IMG/VR virus record: IMGVR_UViG_3300030098_002076
Span: 1-22,920 of that record
From: a virus
Direction: 5' to 3' (one strand)
Length of the DNA: 22,920 nt
Shown here: positions 4,749 through 14,600 of the stretch, one piece after another
How the letters are laid out: every line of letters begins with the position of its first letter
Position numbering within the stretch: position 1 is the stretch's first letter
Position numbers and translations under genes: made by a program
Notes under the pieces: model-generated
Told to the model about the DNA's origin: nothing
Database searches by the model: none
The model's input: only the letters and a program-made list of their open reading frames with translations

Positions 4749-4830
4749 GCTTCTTATATGGCTTAGCAATAGGTTTCTTATTGCTGGGCTTTTTTGGTTT
4801 CTTAGCGACTATCTTCTTAGGCTTCTTCAT
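4732..4830 (-). CDS. Lysine/proline-rich 32-residue basic peptide
   Basis: A short frame on the minus strand encodes 32 residues, 16 of them lysine and 6 proline, built from KKPKK-type repeats (MKKPKKIVAKKPKKPSNKK, then PIAKPYKKPKKKY). The DNA contains a 15-base direct repeat, CTTCTTAGGCTTCTT, at 4741-4755 and 4813-4827. The ATG (4828-4830) follows a weak AGGT. It is the last frame of the late block, 58 bases after the terminase-like gene, and overlaps the methyltransferase 3' end by 17 bp on the opposite strand. The early terminator lies inside it. Small basic proteins in phages can bind DNA or nucleic-acid-rich cores; that role is a guess. The composition is unlikely by chance, but no homolog was checked. 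Confidence 0.5.
   Translation of the reverse strand: MKKPKKIVAKKPKKPSNKKPIAKPYKKPKKKY
4761..4795 (+). terminator. Intrinsic terminator of the early operon
   Basis: An 11-bp stem (4761-4771 with 4779-4789; core AGCAATA/TATTGCT, then two G-U wobbles and a closing GC/GC) surrounds a seven-base loop and is followed by six T residues (4790-4795). It starts 12 bases after the methyltransferase stop. Read from the minus strand, the wobbles become A-C mismatches and there is no U-run, so it acts mainly on plus-strand transcripts. Confidence 0.8.
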
Positions 4831-4888
4831 TGTGTTACCTGTAATAAATTATGCACTGATGGAGGTATGGCGGGCGACGGATTTTTTA

Positions 4889-5383
4889 TTAAGCTTTCTT
4901 ATTTACAATTTGTAATGTTTTCCTAAGCTCGTCCAGCTCACCAGGATTGTAGTTACCTTTATCCAATAGCCGACCATAGATTGTATTCAATACAAACTTA
5001 CCTGCATTAACACGCGCTTGATCCGAACCCTTCTTATCCATTAGGACATGACCCAAAGCATTAATAGATGGCGTTAACAAGCGAGCCAGGTGCATGTCTA
5101 CATCTTCTGGCGTTAGCTCTGTTACAGTATCAACCGATGGCATAACCTGTACTTCATATTCATCATAGTACTTTACAAACTGTGGCTTCTTTAGCCAGTT
5201 AGTAATCGTATTAAAATGAACACCGACAGCCTTAGCAGTACGCGATTTGCTATAGCCTTCCTTTAATAGCTGTGCTGCTTGTAACTGTGCAACAGACAAG
5301 CCAGTGTTAAAATCTATAATATCTTTCTTAGTCTTCTTGAGTTCTTCGCTACGCTTCTTAGCTTCTTCTTTGTATTTGCTCAT
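4889..5383 (-). CDS. Small terminase subunit (TerS-like)
   Basis: A 164-residue protein. After a basic N-terminal helix, residues 29-75 carry a helix-turn-helix (LSVAQLQAAQLLKEGYSKS, TAKAVGVHFNTITNWLKK) ending in PQFVKYYDEYE, the form widely seen in small terminases (AA.LL..G.....A..lGVs..Ti..W.k.p.F). The C-terminal part is helical, as expected for oligomerisation. Known: TerS rings bind packaging sites and stimulate the large subunit. The ATG overlaps the upstream stop as ATGA. In T7 the small terminase also follows the holin. The large subunit is not in this window. A generic DNA-binding regulator is the main alternative. Confidence 0.7.
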   Translation of the reverse strand: MSKYKEEAKKRSEELKKTKKDIIDFNTGLSVAQLQAAQLLKEGYSKSRTAKAVGVHFNTITNWLKKPQFVKYYDEYEVQVMPSVDTVTELTPEDVDMHLARLLTPSINALGHVLMDKKGSDQARVNAGKFVLNTIYGRLLDKGNYNPGELDELRKTLQIVNKKA

Positions 5384-5652
5384 GAAAAGCTAACCGTCAT
5401 CTGGCCTCGCTTCTGCCATACACCATCATCTTTATTGCCAATGTGAAACATAAACCGATGTGTCTCATCAAAGTATCCCATAGATGTTATGCCAATCACT
5501 TTAACATCAAGCTTGCTTAGCTTCTTATCTACACTGTCTCGTATTGCATCAGTCTTAGATATGTCTTCGCTATGCTGTACAGTTTTATTAAACTTAACTG
5601 TGTGTTCTTTAGAATCTATGGTTACCTTGCTGGCTTTAAATGCTGTACGCAT
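5380..5652 (-). CDS. Unknown late protein in the lysis/packaging segment
   Basis: A 90-residue protein, not recognised. The ATG at 5652 is preferred to the GTG at 5655 because AGGAG lies six bases upstream and the ATG overlaps the previous stop as TGATG. The sequence is charged with alternating strands (FKASKVTIDSKEHTVKFNKT, VKVIGITSMGYFDETHRFMF, KRGQMTVSFS), suggesting a small mostly beta protein. No membrane span or signal peptide. It is linked by ATGA to the terminase-like gene. It could be a packaging or virion-assembly accessory protein, but nothing in the sequence establishes this. Confidence 0.65.
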   Translation of the reverse strand: MRTAFKASKVTIDSKEHTVKFNKTVQHSEDISKTDAIRDSVDKKLSKLDVKVIGITSMGYFDETHRFMFHIGNKDDGVWQKRGQMTVSFS

Positions 5653-6047
5653 CACAATCTCCTATCAAAATATTCGAGACATGCCTTTTGTTTATCAACA
5701 TCCTCGTTCTTACAGACTAACATGATTGCAGTCTTATTGTTTACATTGCTTATATCTTCACATTCATCGCCACTTGTCTTGCTGTCTATGCCTCGCGTAG
5801 TCATGCGGCAGTAAAGCTCTCTACATAAGCCGTAGCTGTGTTCTTTAATAAACTCTGTTGAGCATGGAACTTTTAATATATCTGTAGCCGTTAGATTCTT
5901 TTGTACTTCTATTTGTTCTTTGGCTACTTCTTCTCTAACAATCACAGGAGGAGGTGGTGGTTTAAGCCAATGGAATACAGCACTGCCACCTACACCAGAA
6001 CCTGTACCAATTAATAGCCATCCCCACCATTCCATTTTAAACCTCAT
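5652..6047 (-). CDS. Membrane-anchored Cys-containing protein near the holin (spanin-like position)
   Basis: A 131-residue protein with an N-terminal hydrophobic segment (WWGWLLIGTGSGVGGSAVFHW, about 7-27), a proline run (KPPPPP), then an extracytoplasmic-type domain with six cysteines (C62, C75, C80, C95, C111, C118). It may be a signal-anchored protein. The ATG at 6047 overlaps the upstream stop (ATGA); the ATG at 6035 has a GAGG six bases upstream and is an alternative. Known: Rz-type spanins sit in this position in many phages and often have an anchor plus a periplasmic domain. The cysteine-rich domain does not look like a classical coiled-coil Rz, so this role is only a possibility. Confidence 0.55.
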   Translation of the reverse strand: MRFKMEWWGWLLIGTGSGVGGSAVFHWLKPPPPPVIVREEVAKEQIEVQKNLTATDILKVPCSTEFIKEHSYGLCRELYCRMTTRGIDSKTSGDECEDISNVNNKTAIMLVCKNEDVDKQKACLEYFDRRL

Positions 6048-6430
6048 GCTTTACTTGCTTCTCGTTTTACAAGTTCTTTTAATTGAAACTCTTTCATTTG
6101 ATCCTTTAACGTATCAACACTAACGCCCATAAGTTCTACTTCTTTCTTTAAACCATTTTGGTTAGTGATTAAGAAATCAATCTTATCAACTATAGAGTTA
6201 CGCATAGTCTCTGACTTTAATCTAAGCTCATCAATTACTTTGTCGTATCGAGTACGCAATTGGTCTTCACGCTTTAATGCTTTCTCTTCTTGCATGTCTT
6301 GCGTCTGACGCGCATCAGATAAAATCTTATCTAACTTTGCATCAAGCTTATTGTTTTTTGTAATCAAATATACAGAGAATAAACCCAATGGCCCTGCGTT
6401 CATTAGCAAATCATATACTGTTGCATCCAT
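6044..6430 (-). CDS. Putative single-span holin-like protein with coiled coil
   Basis: A 128-residue protein starting at the ATG at 6430. It begins with a short N-terminus and one hydrophobic helix (YDLLMNAGPLGLFSVYLITK, about 6-25), then a long charged coiled coil (KNNKLDAKLDKILSDAR, and later heptad-like stretches). This resembles BhlA/UviB-type holin-like proteins, with one span and a cytoplasmic tail, and the T7 holin occupies the same place between fibre and small terminase. An upstream ATG at 6484 is in frame, but the extra 18 residues would be read through a strong hairpin (6448-6474), so it is not favoured. Known: holins time lysis by forming membrane lesions. A virion or anchor protein is an alternative. 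Confidence 0.5.
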   Translation of the reverse strand: MDATVYDLLMNAGPLGLFSVYLITKNNKLDAKLDKILSDARQTQDMQEEKALKREDQLRTRYDKVIDELRLKSETMRNSIVDKIDFLITNQNGLKKEVELMGVSVDTLKDQMKEFQLKELVKREASKA

Positions 6431-6447
6431 TCCACACCCCAATGAAT

Positions 6448-6474
6448 GGCGAGGAGAGTTAACCCCTCCCCGCC
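6448..6474 (-). other. RNA hairpin between fibre and holin-like genes
   Basis: GGCGAGGAG at 6448-6456 pairs with CTCCCCGCC (6466-6474) over nine positions; in the minus-strand transcript the one mismatch becomes a G-U wobble. The loop holds GTTAAC. It lies between the fibre stop (6486) and the ATG at 6430. There is no U-run after it, so it is more likely an RNA-processing, stability or translation-control structure than a full terminator. Confidence 0.45.
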
Positions 6475-6485
6475 AATATACCACA

Positions 6486-8003
6486 TTAAGCGATGTATGA
6501 AACTACAATAGAATCACCAGCAGTTAACCCAGCACCGAAAGTAATACGAGCATTGCCACTACCACCACCAGTAAGTGAGACAGTAAACTCATCTGAGTCA
6601 GCAGCAGAAGCACCAAGAGCTGTCATGTTACGCAAGGCCAAACCATTCTTGGTAATCTGTACGCCAGAATCCCAGTTAGCAGTCAACGGACGAGCAAGAT
6701 CCAAAGTTGTTTGGTTAGCATTAGCTTGAACACCTTCCATGTATGGACGATAACCAATCTTAGCAAGCGTGACACCACTATTCTTTAGTCGCAATTGATC
6801 ACCAGATACTTCGATAGTTGAGTCATCAACATTAGCATTAAGTGTAACAGTACCACCAAGGGTAACTGCACCACCGCCAGCCAAACCAGAACCAGCAGTA
6901 ACAGTCAAGTTGTTAGCTGTAATGGTTCCACCTGATGCACCGAAGTGTGTGCTGTTGAATTGAGCAATACCTTTCTGTGAAGTTGATGCGTCTTGTGCAC
7001 TATAGGTAATGGTTCCAGAAGACTCAGCTACTTGAATAGCTCCGCTTCCAGCATAGGTAATAGTACCACCGAGAGCAACACCAGTAGAAGAACCACCAGC
7101 AGAAACAGTAATGCTACTGTTGCTAAGCTTACCGTTGCTAATGCTACCAGCAAGCATGGCGTCAGTTACTCCAAGTGCTTTGATTCTCAAACCAGAAGAG
7201 TTTTCAATGCTTGTACCATTTAACTGTACAGCAGAACCAGCTACTTTATTAGCCGTTGCAATTTGCAAAAGCTTAGAGTCAGCAATGCTACCAGCCAAAT
7301 CAGCATTAGCAATAGCACCAGTCAAGTTTAACTTGCTATAGGCAATCGCTGCACTGTTTGAAATCTGGGCATTAGCCAAGCTTGCATCTGCAACTTTAAT
7401 GCCTGATGCTGAGATGTTAATAGTAGAACCATTAGCAATAGCTGACAAGGTGTTACCGCTTTTAGTTAAACCACTACCAGCAACAACAGTACCAGTACCA
7501 GCAAACTGTGCAAAAGCAATAGCAGTAGAGCCAAGCGTTACAGCATCGTTAGTACATACCCAACCTGTATCTGCATTGCTTGTACCTTCTCGTACAAATA
7601 CAGCAGCACCAGGAAACTCAGCACCAGCATCCATATCAGAAGCGCGTGTCATGGCAGAAGCTGCGCCATTCCATACATAGATACCATTTTGTGATGCAGT
7701 ACTTTGGTCAGCCAATAGAACACGATCACCACTTGAAAGTGAGACACCATTAATAGCAGCACCAGGACTTGCTATGTTAACGTTTGCAGTAGACCGAACG
7801 CGGCAACTATCTTTCCAATGCAAACCTGCGGCTATTCCGTCAAGGTCTTTCTTAGTTACAAGATCATCACTATTGGTAGCAGATCCAGCCCAACGTAATG
7901 ATTGGGTATTTGCAAAGTGCCAGTTCTGAGAACCAGTAAAATTAATATTGGTTGAAGTAATAGCAGCAGATTTAATCTGTGCTCCTGAGATTTGTACAGC
8001 CAT
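6486..8003 (-). CDS. Tail fibre / receptor-binding-type protein with tandem repeats
   Basis: A 505-residue virion protein. The N-terminal 45 residues (AVQISGAQIKSAAITSTNIN) look like an attachment segment. Residues 48-170 form a module seen in many phage fibres (VTKKDLDGIAAGLHWKDSCR, GDRVLLADQSTASQNGIYVW, ending in TLGSTAIAFAQFAGTGTV). The middle is built from repeated A-I/L-x-N/D units (SNSAAIAYSKLNLTGAIANA, DLAGSIADSKL, DAMLAGSISNGKL) and Gly/Ser beta stretches. The C-terminal domain (about 425-505) resembles the neighbouring 86-residue protein. The start has GGAG six bases upstream. Repeats and low Cys content fit a trimeric beta-structured fibre. Higher GC than the ejection-protein genes. 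Confidence 0.78.
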   Translation of the reverse strand: MAVQISGAQIKSAAITSTNINFTGSQNWHFANTQSLRWAGSATNSDDLVTKKDLDGIAAGLHWKDSCRVRSTANVNIASPGAAINGVSLSSGDRVLLADQSTASQNGIYVWNGAASAMTRASDMDAGAEFPGAAVFVREGTSNADTGWVCTNDAVTLGSTAIAFAQFAGTGTVVAGSGLTKSGNTLSAIANGSTINISASGIKVADASLANAQISNSAAIAYSKLNLTGAIANADLAGSIADSKLLQIATANKVAGSAVQLNGTSIENSSGLRIKALGVTDAMLAGSISNGKLSNSSITVSAGGSSTGVALGGTITYAGSGAIQVAESSGTITYSAQDASTSQKGIAQFNSTHFGASGGTITANNLTVTAGSGLAGGGAVTLGGTVTLNANVDDSTIEVSGDQLRLKNSGVTLAKIGYRPYMEGVQANANQTTLDLARPLTANWDSGVQITKNGLALRNMTALGASAADSDEFTVSLTGGGSGNARITFGAGLTAGDSIVVSYIA

Positions 8004-8017
8004 GTTTAACTCCAGTG

Positions 8018-8278
8018 TTAGCCGCGTTTATAATCCACCACCAAACTGTCGTTGTTTGCTGGTGTCACACTTAATGTGAATGTTTTAACCGTAGACTCCG
8101 ATATAGATACGGCTCTCATTCGCAATCCATTCCAGAATATTCTAAGAGAGCCTGACCTGTACACCTCGGGCATCGTAAAGGTTTGAGTAGTGCCGTCACA
8201 CTGTGGAGTTAAATCGACTGTAAAAGTCTCATTGGATAAGGTCCCGCCTGATGGACCATAGACATCGTTGATCGCCAT
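8018..8278 (-). CDS. Small beta-rich virion protein related to the fibre C-terminus
   Basis: An 86-residue protein predicted to be mostly beta strands (ETFTVDLTPQCDGTTQTFTM, GSLRIFWNGLRMRAVSI, NNDSLVVDYKRG). Its pattern G-x-x-I-x-x-NGL-x-x-R followed by G/N-DS-L/I-VV-x-Y matches the last 60 residues of the fibre (GVQITKNGLALRNMTALG, then TAGDSIVVSYIA). It lies directly upstream of the fibre, with a 14-base gap, in the same transcript. No Shine-Dalgarno is obvious. Likely role, inferred: a tail-tip or fibre-associated structural protein derived from the same domain. Confidence 0.65.
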   Translation of the reverse strand: MAINDVYGPSGGTLSNETFTVDLTPQCDGTTQTFTMPEVYRSGSLRIFWNGLRMRAVSISESTVKTFTLSVTPANNDSLVVDYKRG

Positions 8279-8285
8279 AAATCAT

Positions 8286-8690
8286 CTACTGCTCGTAGGT
8301 AATAGTCACACTATCAACAATAGCAGTACCAGTATTTGTTTTGCAAAATACATATACGACAGCAGGTGCTAATGCAACATCAACATCTGCTCTATAGTCT
8401 GCGGTTCCACTTGTAGCGGTTGATACACCAGGCGCAATGCTGCTAATCGTATCAGTGATAATACAGCTATCACCAGTACTATCGCGAGTAATACGCATTG
8501 TTAATGCAGTTGGCAATCCAGAACCAGAAGAAGTTAAAGATTTTAATTGCACTGTAATTCCTGATATGCGTGCAAGTATGTTTCCACCTGGGTTTAAATC
8601 AAGCGTTGAGTATTTAGCTGCATCATATCCATCTAATATATTGACGTCTGTTTCATCTGATGCGTTTCTATATGATCTATGTATAAGCAT
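8286..8690 (-). CDS. Beta-rich late virion-type protein of unknown role
   Basis: A 134-residue protein with no membrane span. Alternating strand segments (GNILARISGITVQLKSL, ALTMRITRDSTGDSCIITDT, APAVVYVFCKTNTGTAIVDS, SVTITYEQ) suggest a beta sandwich or jelly roll. AAGGA precedes the ATG and only one base separates it from the giant gene's stop. It sits between the ejection proteins and the fibre genes, so a structural role (adhesin or tail decoration) is likely but not proven. Not otherwise recognised. Confidence 0.6.
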   Translation of the reverse strand: MLIHRSYRNASDETDVNILDGYDAAKYSTLDLNPGGNILARISGITVQLKSLTSSGSGLPTALTMRITRDSTGDSCIITDTISSIAPGVSTATSGTADYRADVDVALAPAVVYVFCKTNTGTAIVDSVTITYEQ

Positions 8691-8691
8691 T

Positions 8692-11600
8692 TTATTTATC
8701 CTTTCGTTTTCCAGTATTATATTGGTTCAATTTTTTTAATTCTTGGTTCATTAAAAAATCTAATTTTTTATTTTGTTTTCTTTTATCTTCACTAACTTTA
8801 AAATATCTTTGTGTACCACTATAAGACTCTAATCCTGTGCCTAAAGAATAAATACCAAAATCACTTCCTGGCGTTAATGGTAAGCCTAATTCTAATCCAA
8901 ACACATCACGACCAATCTCTATATCTTCTGCCATTAATGCCCCGGCTGAGCTGTATATAGGTTGTTTAGCACCCGCTAACATTAATAACCATTCAGTTAT
9001 AGCCCAATTTTTAGCAACATTTTTATTTAACCATCTTCTTTGTGTCGCGTATGGAAAGTCTGATGGTTCACCTGTTTGACGTCTACCAAAATAAGTAGGT
9101 TTATCAAAATCTCTTTTGTCAAATTCAATATCTTCCATAGGAAAATACTGCTCAAACCAATCTAAATTATTAGTGTTTCTTAAAAAGTATAATAGTTTAT
9201 CTGGTACTCTTTGACCTTTCCATTGATCATCTTTTTGCGCTATATCAATAAGCAATTCAATTGATGGACGATAGCCCGGCTCAGTCATTATTTTATTCAT
9301 CACAGAAGCTACATTCTTTTTTTTACTATCACTCATAGTAAAATTAATTGCTTCAGCTAAAGTATTAACTACTTCTAATGCAGGTATTCTCGGACCAGAA
9401 GCTAAGTATTCTGAATCATCTTTTTTAATTGTTTGTAATGCTTTCCATATAGGATGGAGTCTCATTTTAGTTTCATCTGATGAATGATACCAAGCATCTG
9501 CATCTTGCAATCTTTGATTTTGCAAACGCACATATGACATAAGCATATTAGGCTTATCATCTTTTAAGATTCTATATGCCCCATTAATAGTCTGTTTAAT
9601 GTTTTCAATTCTAAATGTAGTAAACAACATAAATCGACTAAGCATATTTTTAGCATTTTGATTTAATGCACTGTAATCAAATATAGATCGTCTTGCTAAA
9701 GCTGCTGCTTGTTCTGGTGTTTTACCTTCCATTAAGCCTTTAATAAATACTTGATTTCTAATATGCTGATCAACAGCAATGTTTATACGATGATAAATAT
9801 TTTTGTATCTTGGATCTACATATTTAGAAAATATATTCTTAGCTTTTCCTTTAGGCATACCGGATACATATAATCCTAAATCTCTAAACACTTCATCAGC
9901 AACAGTGTCGCTTAATACTACTTGTGATTGACTTAAACCAAGATTGTGCTTGCCCATTAAATACTTTAATTCTGCATTAGTATATGAACGACCACGCGCA
10001 TTTGTAAATACGATTGCATCATCTGGTGTATGTTTTAACTTTTTAAGGGCAGCTCCTGGTGATGCAATTGCTGTCATTGCACCTCTATTACCTAAAGTAA
10101 CTGCGGTTATTGTAGGCATACCAACAATGTTATTAACTATATTAACAAGCCCAGGCATCCATGCACCACCAAGCATACTTGCAGTACCTAAACGCCTTGC
10201 GTCATCTAATATATTTAAAACAGCTCTGGTATAATTAGTCTTGTCTGCTGGCGTTAGCTTTTCTAAATGTGTATCTAACTTTCCATACGACAACATATCC
10301 TCTAAGCGATGTAAGGTTTTAGAAAACTCAGGACCATATATTAATGCTACATTTGCTCCTTTTAAATTTTTTGCGTTCATTCTGTTAATGCGAAGTGATT
10401 TTCTTAATAGATTATCAGCATCTACTGCGCCAGATCCTTTTAATGTAGAACGCAATTGTTTTAAACTTTGGCCAAACGCATCTGAACCCAATGATGTATT
10501 GACATTATTAAAACCTAAAAATCTTCTATTAATTTCTTTAAACAAAGTATCTTTTTGTTTTTTTGTTAGGTCTGCATTTTTTAACAGTGAATTATATGTA
10601 TTTTCTAATGCAACAACAGAGTCACCAGCAATCATATTAGCTCTGTGCATTAAAGATTTAATGTTTAAATCCATTGTGCCTTGTCTAATCATTGATCCCA
10701 TCATCCATTTAATCATTTCTAAACGATCATTTGGACTTAATCGTGCAATGCTTTGAATGTGCTTTTGTGCCATTTGATCAGCAAATTTATCAATAAAAGC
10801 CGCATCAGCACCTGGTATGGTTTTAGCTATTTCAGCATATTCTTTGTATAAATCTTTTCCATATTTTAAATTCATTTCACCTATATTAGGGTCTTGAATC
10901 ATATTTAATACTTGTCTTGGATTTTCATCTACAAATCTTTGCAATCTAATTTGCGCTGCTCTTCCTTGTCTTTGCTGTAAAGCCCAACTTAATAATGCTG
11001 TACCAATAGGAGCATCTTTATTTAACCTTGCTTTCTGTCTTGTTTTAGCTGCTATTAATCTTGGTTTTACTACAGCTTTACCTGCTAACTCAGGTTCAGC
11101 ACTTTCTAATCTTCTTATTATTTCTCTAAATGTATCAACATTAGGATCAAAAACATTAGACGCTCTGGCTCGCAACATTTGTTGTTCTCCAACACCTAAC
11201 TTACCTTCTCTATAAGGTTTCTTTATTACAGCAGATAAATGTTTTCTATTTGTAATTAAATTGCTTACAGTTTCACCACCACCATAATACTTTTTAATTA
11301 AGTTTTCCCATACATCTAATTTTGTAAGATAAGTATCATAATCTAAAATAATATTTCTAAGAAACTCTTCTGGTACATCACCATCTGGATAGTTCTTTCT
11401 TACAATTTTTCGTATTTGATTTGCTATTGTTGTATGTCTATTCTTATCTCTGGTAGTTAAAATATAATCTAAATATGCTTTGTAAGATCCACCAAAATTA
11501 CGATTAACAAAATCATCTGTATTTTTAGCTACGTCATTGGCTTGAGTTTTCCAAGTGTCATTAAAAACTTTATTAGCAGCTTCTCTTGGATCTAAGTTTT

Positions 11601-14600
11601 TTTTATTTTCATTTACTTCATCAACAAACTTTTTAAATACACTTTGAGATTCTTCTGCAATATCATTCAATGCTGTATGCAATCTTGTTAAATCTTGTCT
11701 GCTTGGCAAGTCTTTTGTTTTATTTATTTTTACAAACTGTTTTAATGCTTGACCAAGCCCTGGCGTCCATCCAAGTGGTTTATCTGAACCAGTAAATAAT
11801 GTGCTTGGAAATAAACTATCTTGTATAACTTTATCGGTTTTAGCTTTTTTAGCTTGATCACCAAACAAGTTTAAAGCTTTACCGTCCATATGTTTCTTAG
11901 CTAAATGATCTTCAATTGTACCTTTAACAAAAAGGAACTCATCCATAGTTAAGGCTTTATTTGATTCCATTTTGGATAATATTTCTTGCCATGCTTTAGA
12001 TTGGGCAATAACATTTGGCCCTCCTATTTCCTGTGTTAAAGCAGCAAACAGTTTATCTTTATCTTTAATTTTTAAAACAACTACACGCTCTCCGTTTTCT
12101 TTTATGATTTTTGGAGTAATGTTATCGTCGATTAATTCTTTCCAATCTTTTTTTGTAGCAGCTATTCTCTTTTTGTCTGAAGCAAAACTTCTTAATACCG
12201 CTGTATCGTTGCCTATAATTACAAAATCTATAGGGGATAAGTTTGAAAACAATTCATCGGCTTCTTTAGCTAAAGCACCCTTAGAGGCTAATAGGTTCGT
12301 TTTTAAATCAGTAGGTATAAAGTCATACCCATGGCCTCTAATAATGGCTGCTAACGTATCTATTGTGCGTTTATTGGCTGGTACATTAGCAAACTCTTCT
12401 GCCATTTTAGCTAACTCTTTTTCCGAATATTGACCTTTAGCTATTTTGTCTGCAAAGTTTATTAAGAATGTTTCTTTTATTAAACCTTCATTAAGAGCTG
12501 TAATCTCTCTTACTAAATCAGTATTTTCTGTTGTAACATTTGGCTCAAGTCTACCTGTTTTATTATTCTTTTTATAAATAGTAGTCTTTAAAGTATTTCT
12601 GTTTTCTAGTATTTTGCCCGCATCTTGAGCGGTTAAAATCATATTGTTTAAACTTGTATCGCCTTTATTAGCTTGTTTTTGTGCTGTAATTTTTAAATTT
12701 AAAATATCGTCTTTAGCTATATCTTGTATTTTTTCTAATCTTTTTAATGGATCTTGTACATGTTCTTTTGTTTCATCAAATAATTTTTTAATGTAATTAG
12801 AGTGTTCTTCCATATCCATTAATTCATCTAATGTATCTAAAGAACCAGGATTAGATTTAATAAAACCATTTACTACAAACGGTGACGATACATTATCAGC
12901 GGTTATTTCACCCATCCTTTTGTACAGAGTGTTTTGCAAAGCATTCTTTTTAAACATTGTTTCAAAGTCTGCACCTTTAGCTGTTGAGCTATACAGTTCT
13001 TTAACTGCTTTTGTACCTGCCCCATTAGCTATTTTATCAGCATGTCTTTTGACTTTGTTTATGTTCCATGCTTCAGCCGGATTAGTAACTATTCTTACTG
13101 CTTTTGCTGCTGTTGGTGCATCAGCATTTTTTAATACAAAAGACAATCCTCTACCAGCTTTTCCAACATTTCTCGCTAAAGTAAAAAGCCCAGTAGCTGG
13201 TACAACAAGCTCTGTTGCATACCCTTGCATTTTAGCTCTTGACCTTTGTATTGGAAATGCATCTGGATCAATTCTTAATTCTGCTGCTTCTCCTACACCT
13301 TGCAAGGTTCCTACATTAATCATCCATTGATCAAAAAACCCACGTTCTTTATCTATTTTTTGATCACCCTTATATATTTTACCTGGTAATGCTACATTAA
13401 AAGCGTGTATGGCGCCTGGTGCTATATTTAATGGGCCTCTTAATAATGCTGCTGTTGTAGACTCAGTCCATTCTGGGCCTTGATCATCAATTAATAATGA
13501 TTGCAAAAAACCTTTATCTTTTTTTTCTGATGCTTTTTCTAAAGATTTATCAGTTATATTTCCTTCTTCATCTAAAGCATATCTATTTTTTATAGTTTTA
13601 TATATATTATATTCTTTAGGATATTGATCTTTAAACTTTGAAAGGTCACCATCAAGTCTACTGTATTGTTTAAAGATTCCAAGCGATTTCATTTCTCCAT
13701 CTATTTTATCTTGTAAATCTTTATATAATTTATCTTGATCTGCTTTTTCTTGCTCATCTGCATCTAATGCTTTTGCTATGCTAACTTTTGCTAAAGACGC
13801 ATCTCTTTCTGCTGCTGTTTGTATTACTTGTGGCTTAAAAGCATTTGTTAACATTTCTAATGTTGTAGCTTTTCTTCTAACTCCATCTTTTAAAATGATG
13901 TTATTTTCCCAATCAACAATATCAGATCTAATCTTTTGTGAGCGATAATTAGGATCACCAGAAGCTATAGTAAAATTAATTGTTTCTGCTACTCTTAAAG
14001 CTTCAGCTCTGGATTTTTCTATACGATCTAATTTAACTTTTTGAAACTCTTCAGGACTTAACTTTGCATCATTAACAGCATTTTTTGCCATCATATCTTG
14101 CAATAATAATCTTTGAGTTACGCTAAATGTTTTTTGTCTTATTTTGGCAAGATCATTTTGTTTAATTGTAACATCATTTAGTTTTTGTATTTCTCTTATT
14201 TGTTCTTTTGTAAAATATTTAGATCGTTCAAAAAGTAAATGATCAATATCATTTAATACTATTGCTGCTTCTTTAGAGTTAGCCCCAACATTTCCATCAA
14301 TGTATCCTTTTGCTAAAGCCGAAACGGCTATTTTATTTTCTATTTCAGATGTTGGTTTACCTTCATTAAGTTTTTTTATAATTCTTTGTTGTTCATCTGC
14401 ATTTGCTTTACCTGCAGCTATTTTTGTATCTGCAACAACATCAGTATTTAAACCTATTTTTTCTTGCATATATCGAGGCAAATAAAAACGTGCTACCGCT
14501 ATAGCTTGTTTACCCAATCCTCTTGCACCAGAACGATCAACATTTTTTTGTAAATATCTTTCTTTTTGAAACTCTTTTAAAGCCAAATCTTCTACACGTT

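Noticed and set aside
4831-4888. Terminator for the late operon in the gap before the small terminase gene
   Set aside because: A T-run is present at 4882-4887, but no stable stem could be paired before it on either strand.
6493-7680. Plus-strand frames opposite the fibre gene
   Set aside because: They are antisense to repeat-rich Ala/Ser/Gly coding, which tends to lack stop codons in the opposite frame.
9944-10756. Plus-strand open frames of 96 and 171 residues inside the giant gene, and similar ones at 11972-12433, 12920-13330 and 14721-15059
   Set aside because: They lie wholly opposite a long continuous coding frame, have no ribosome sites noted and show AT-rich antisense composition.
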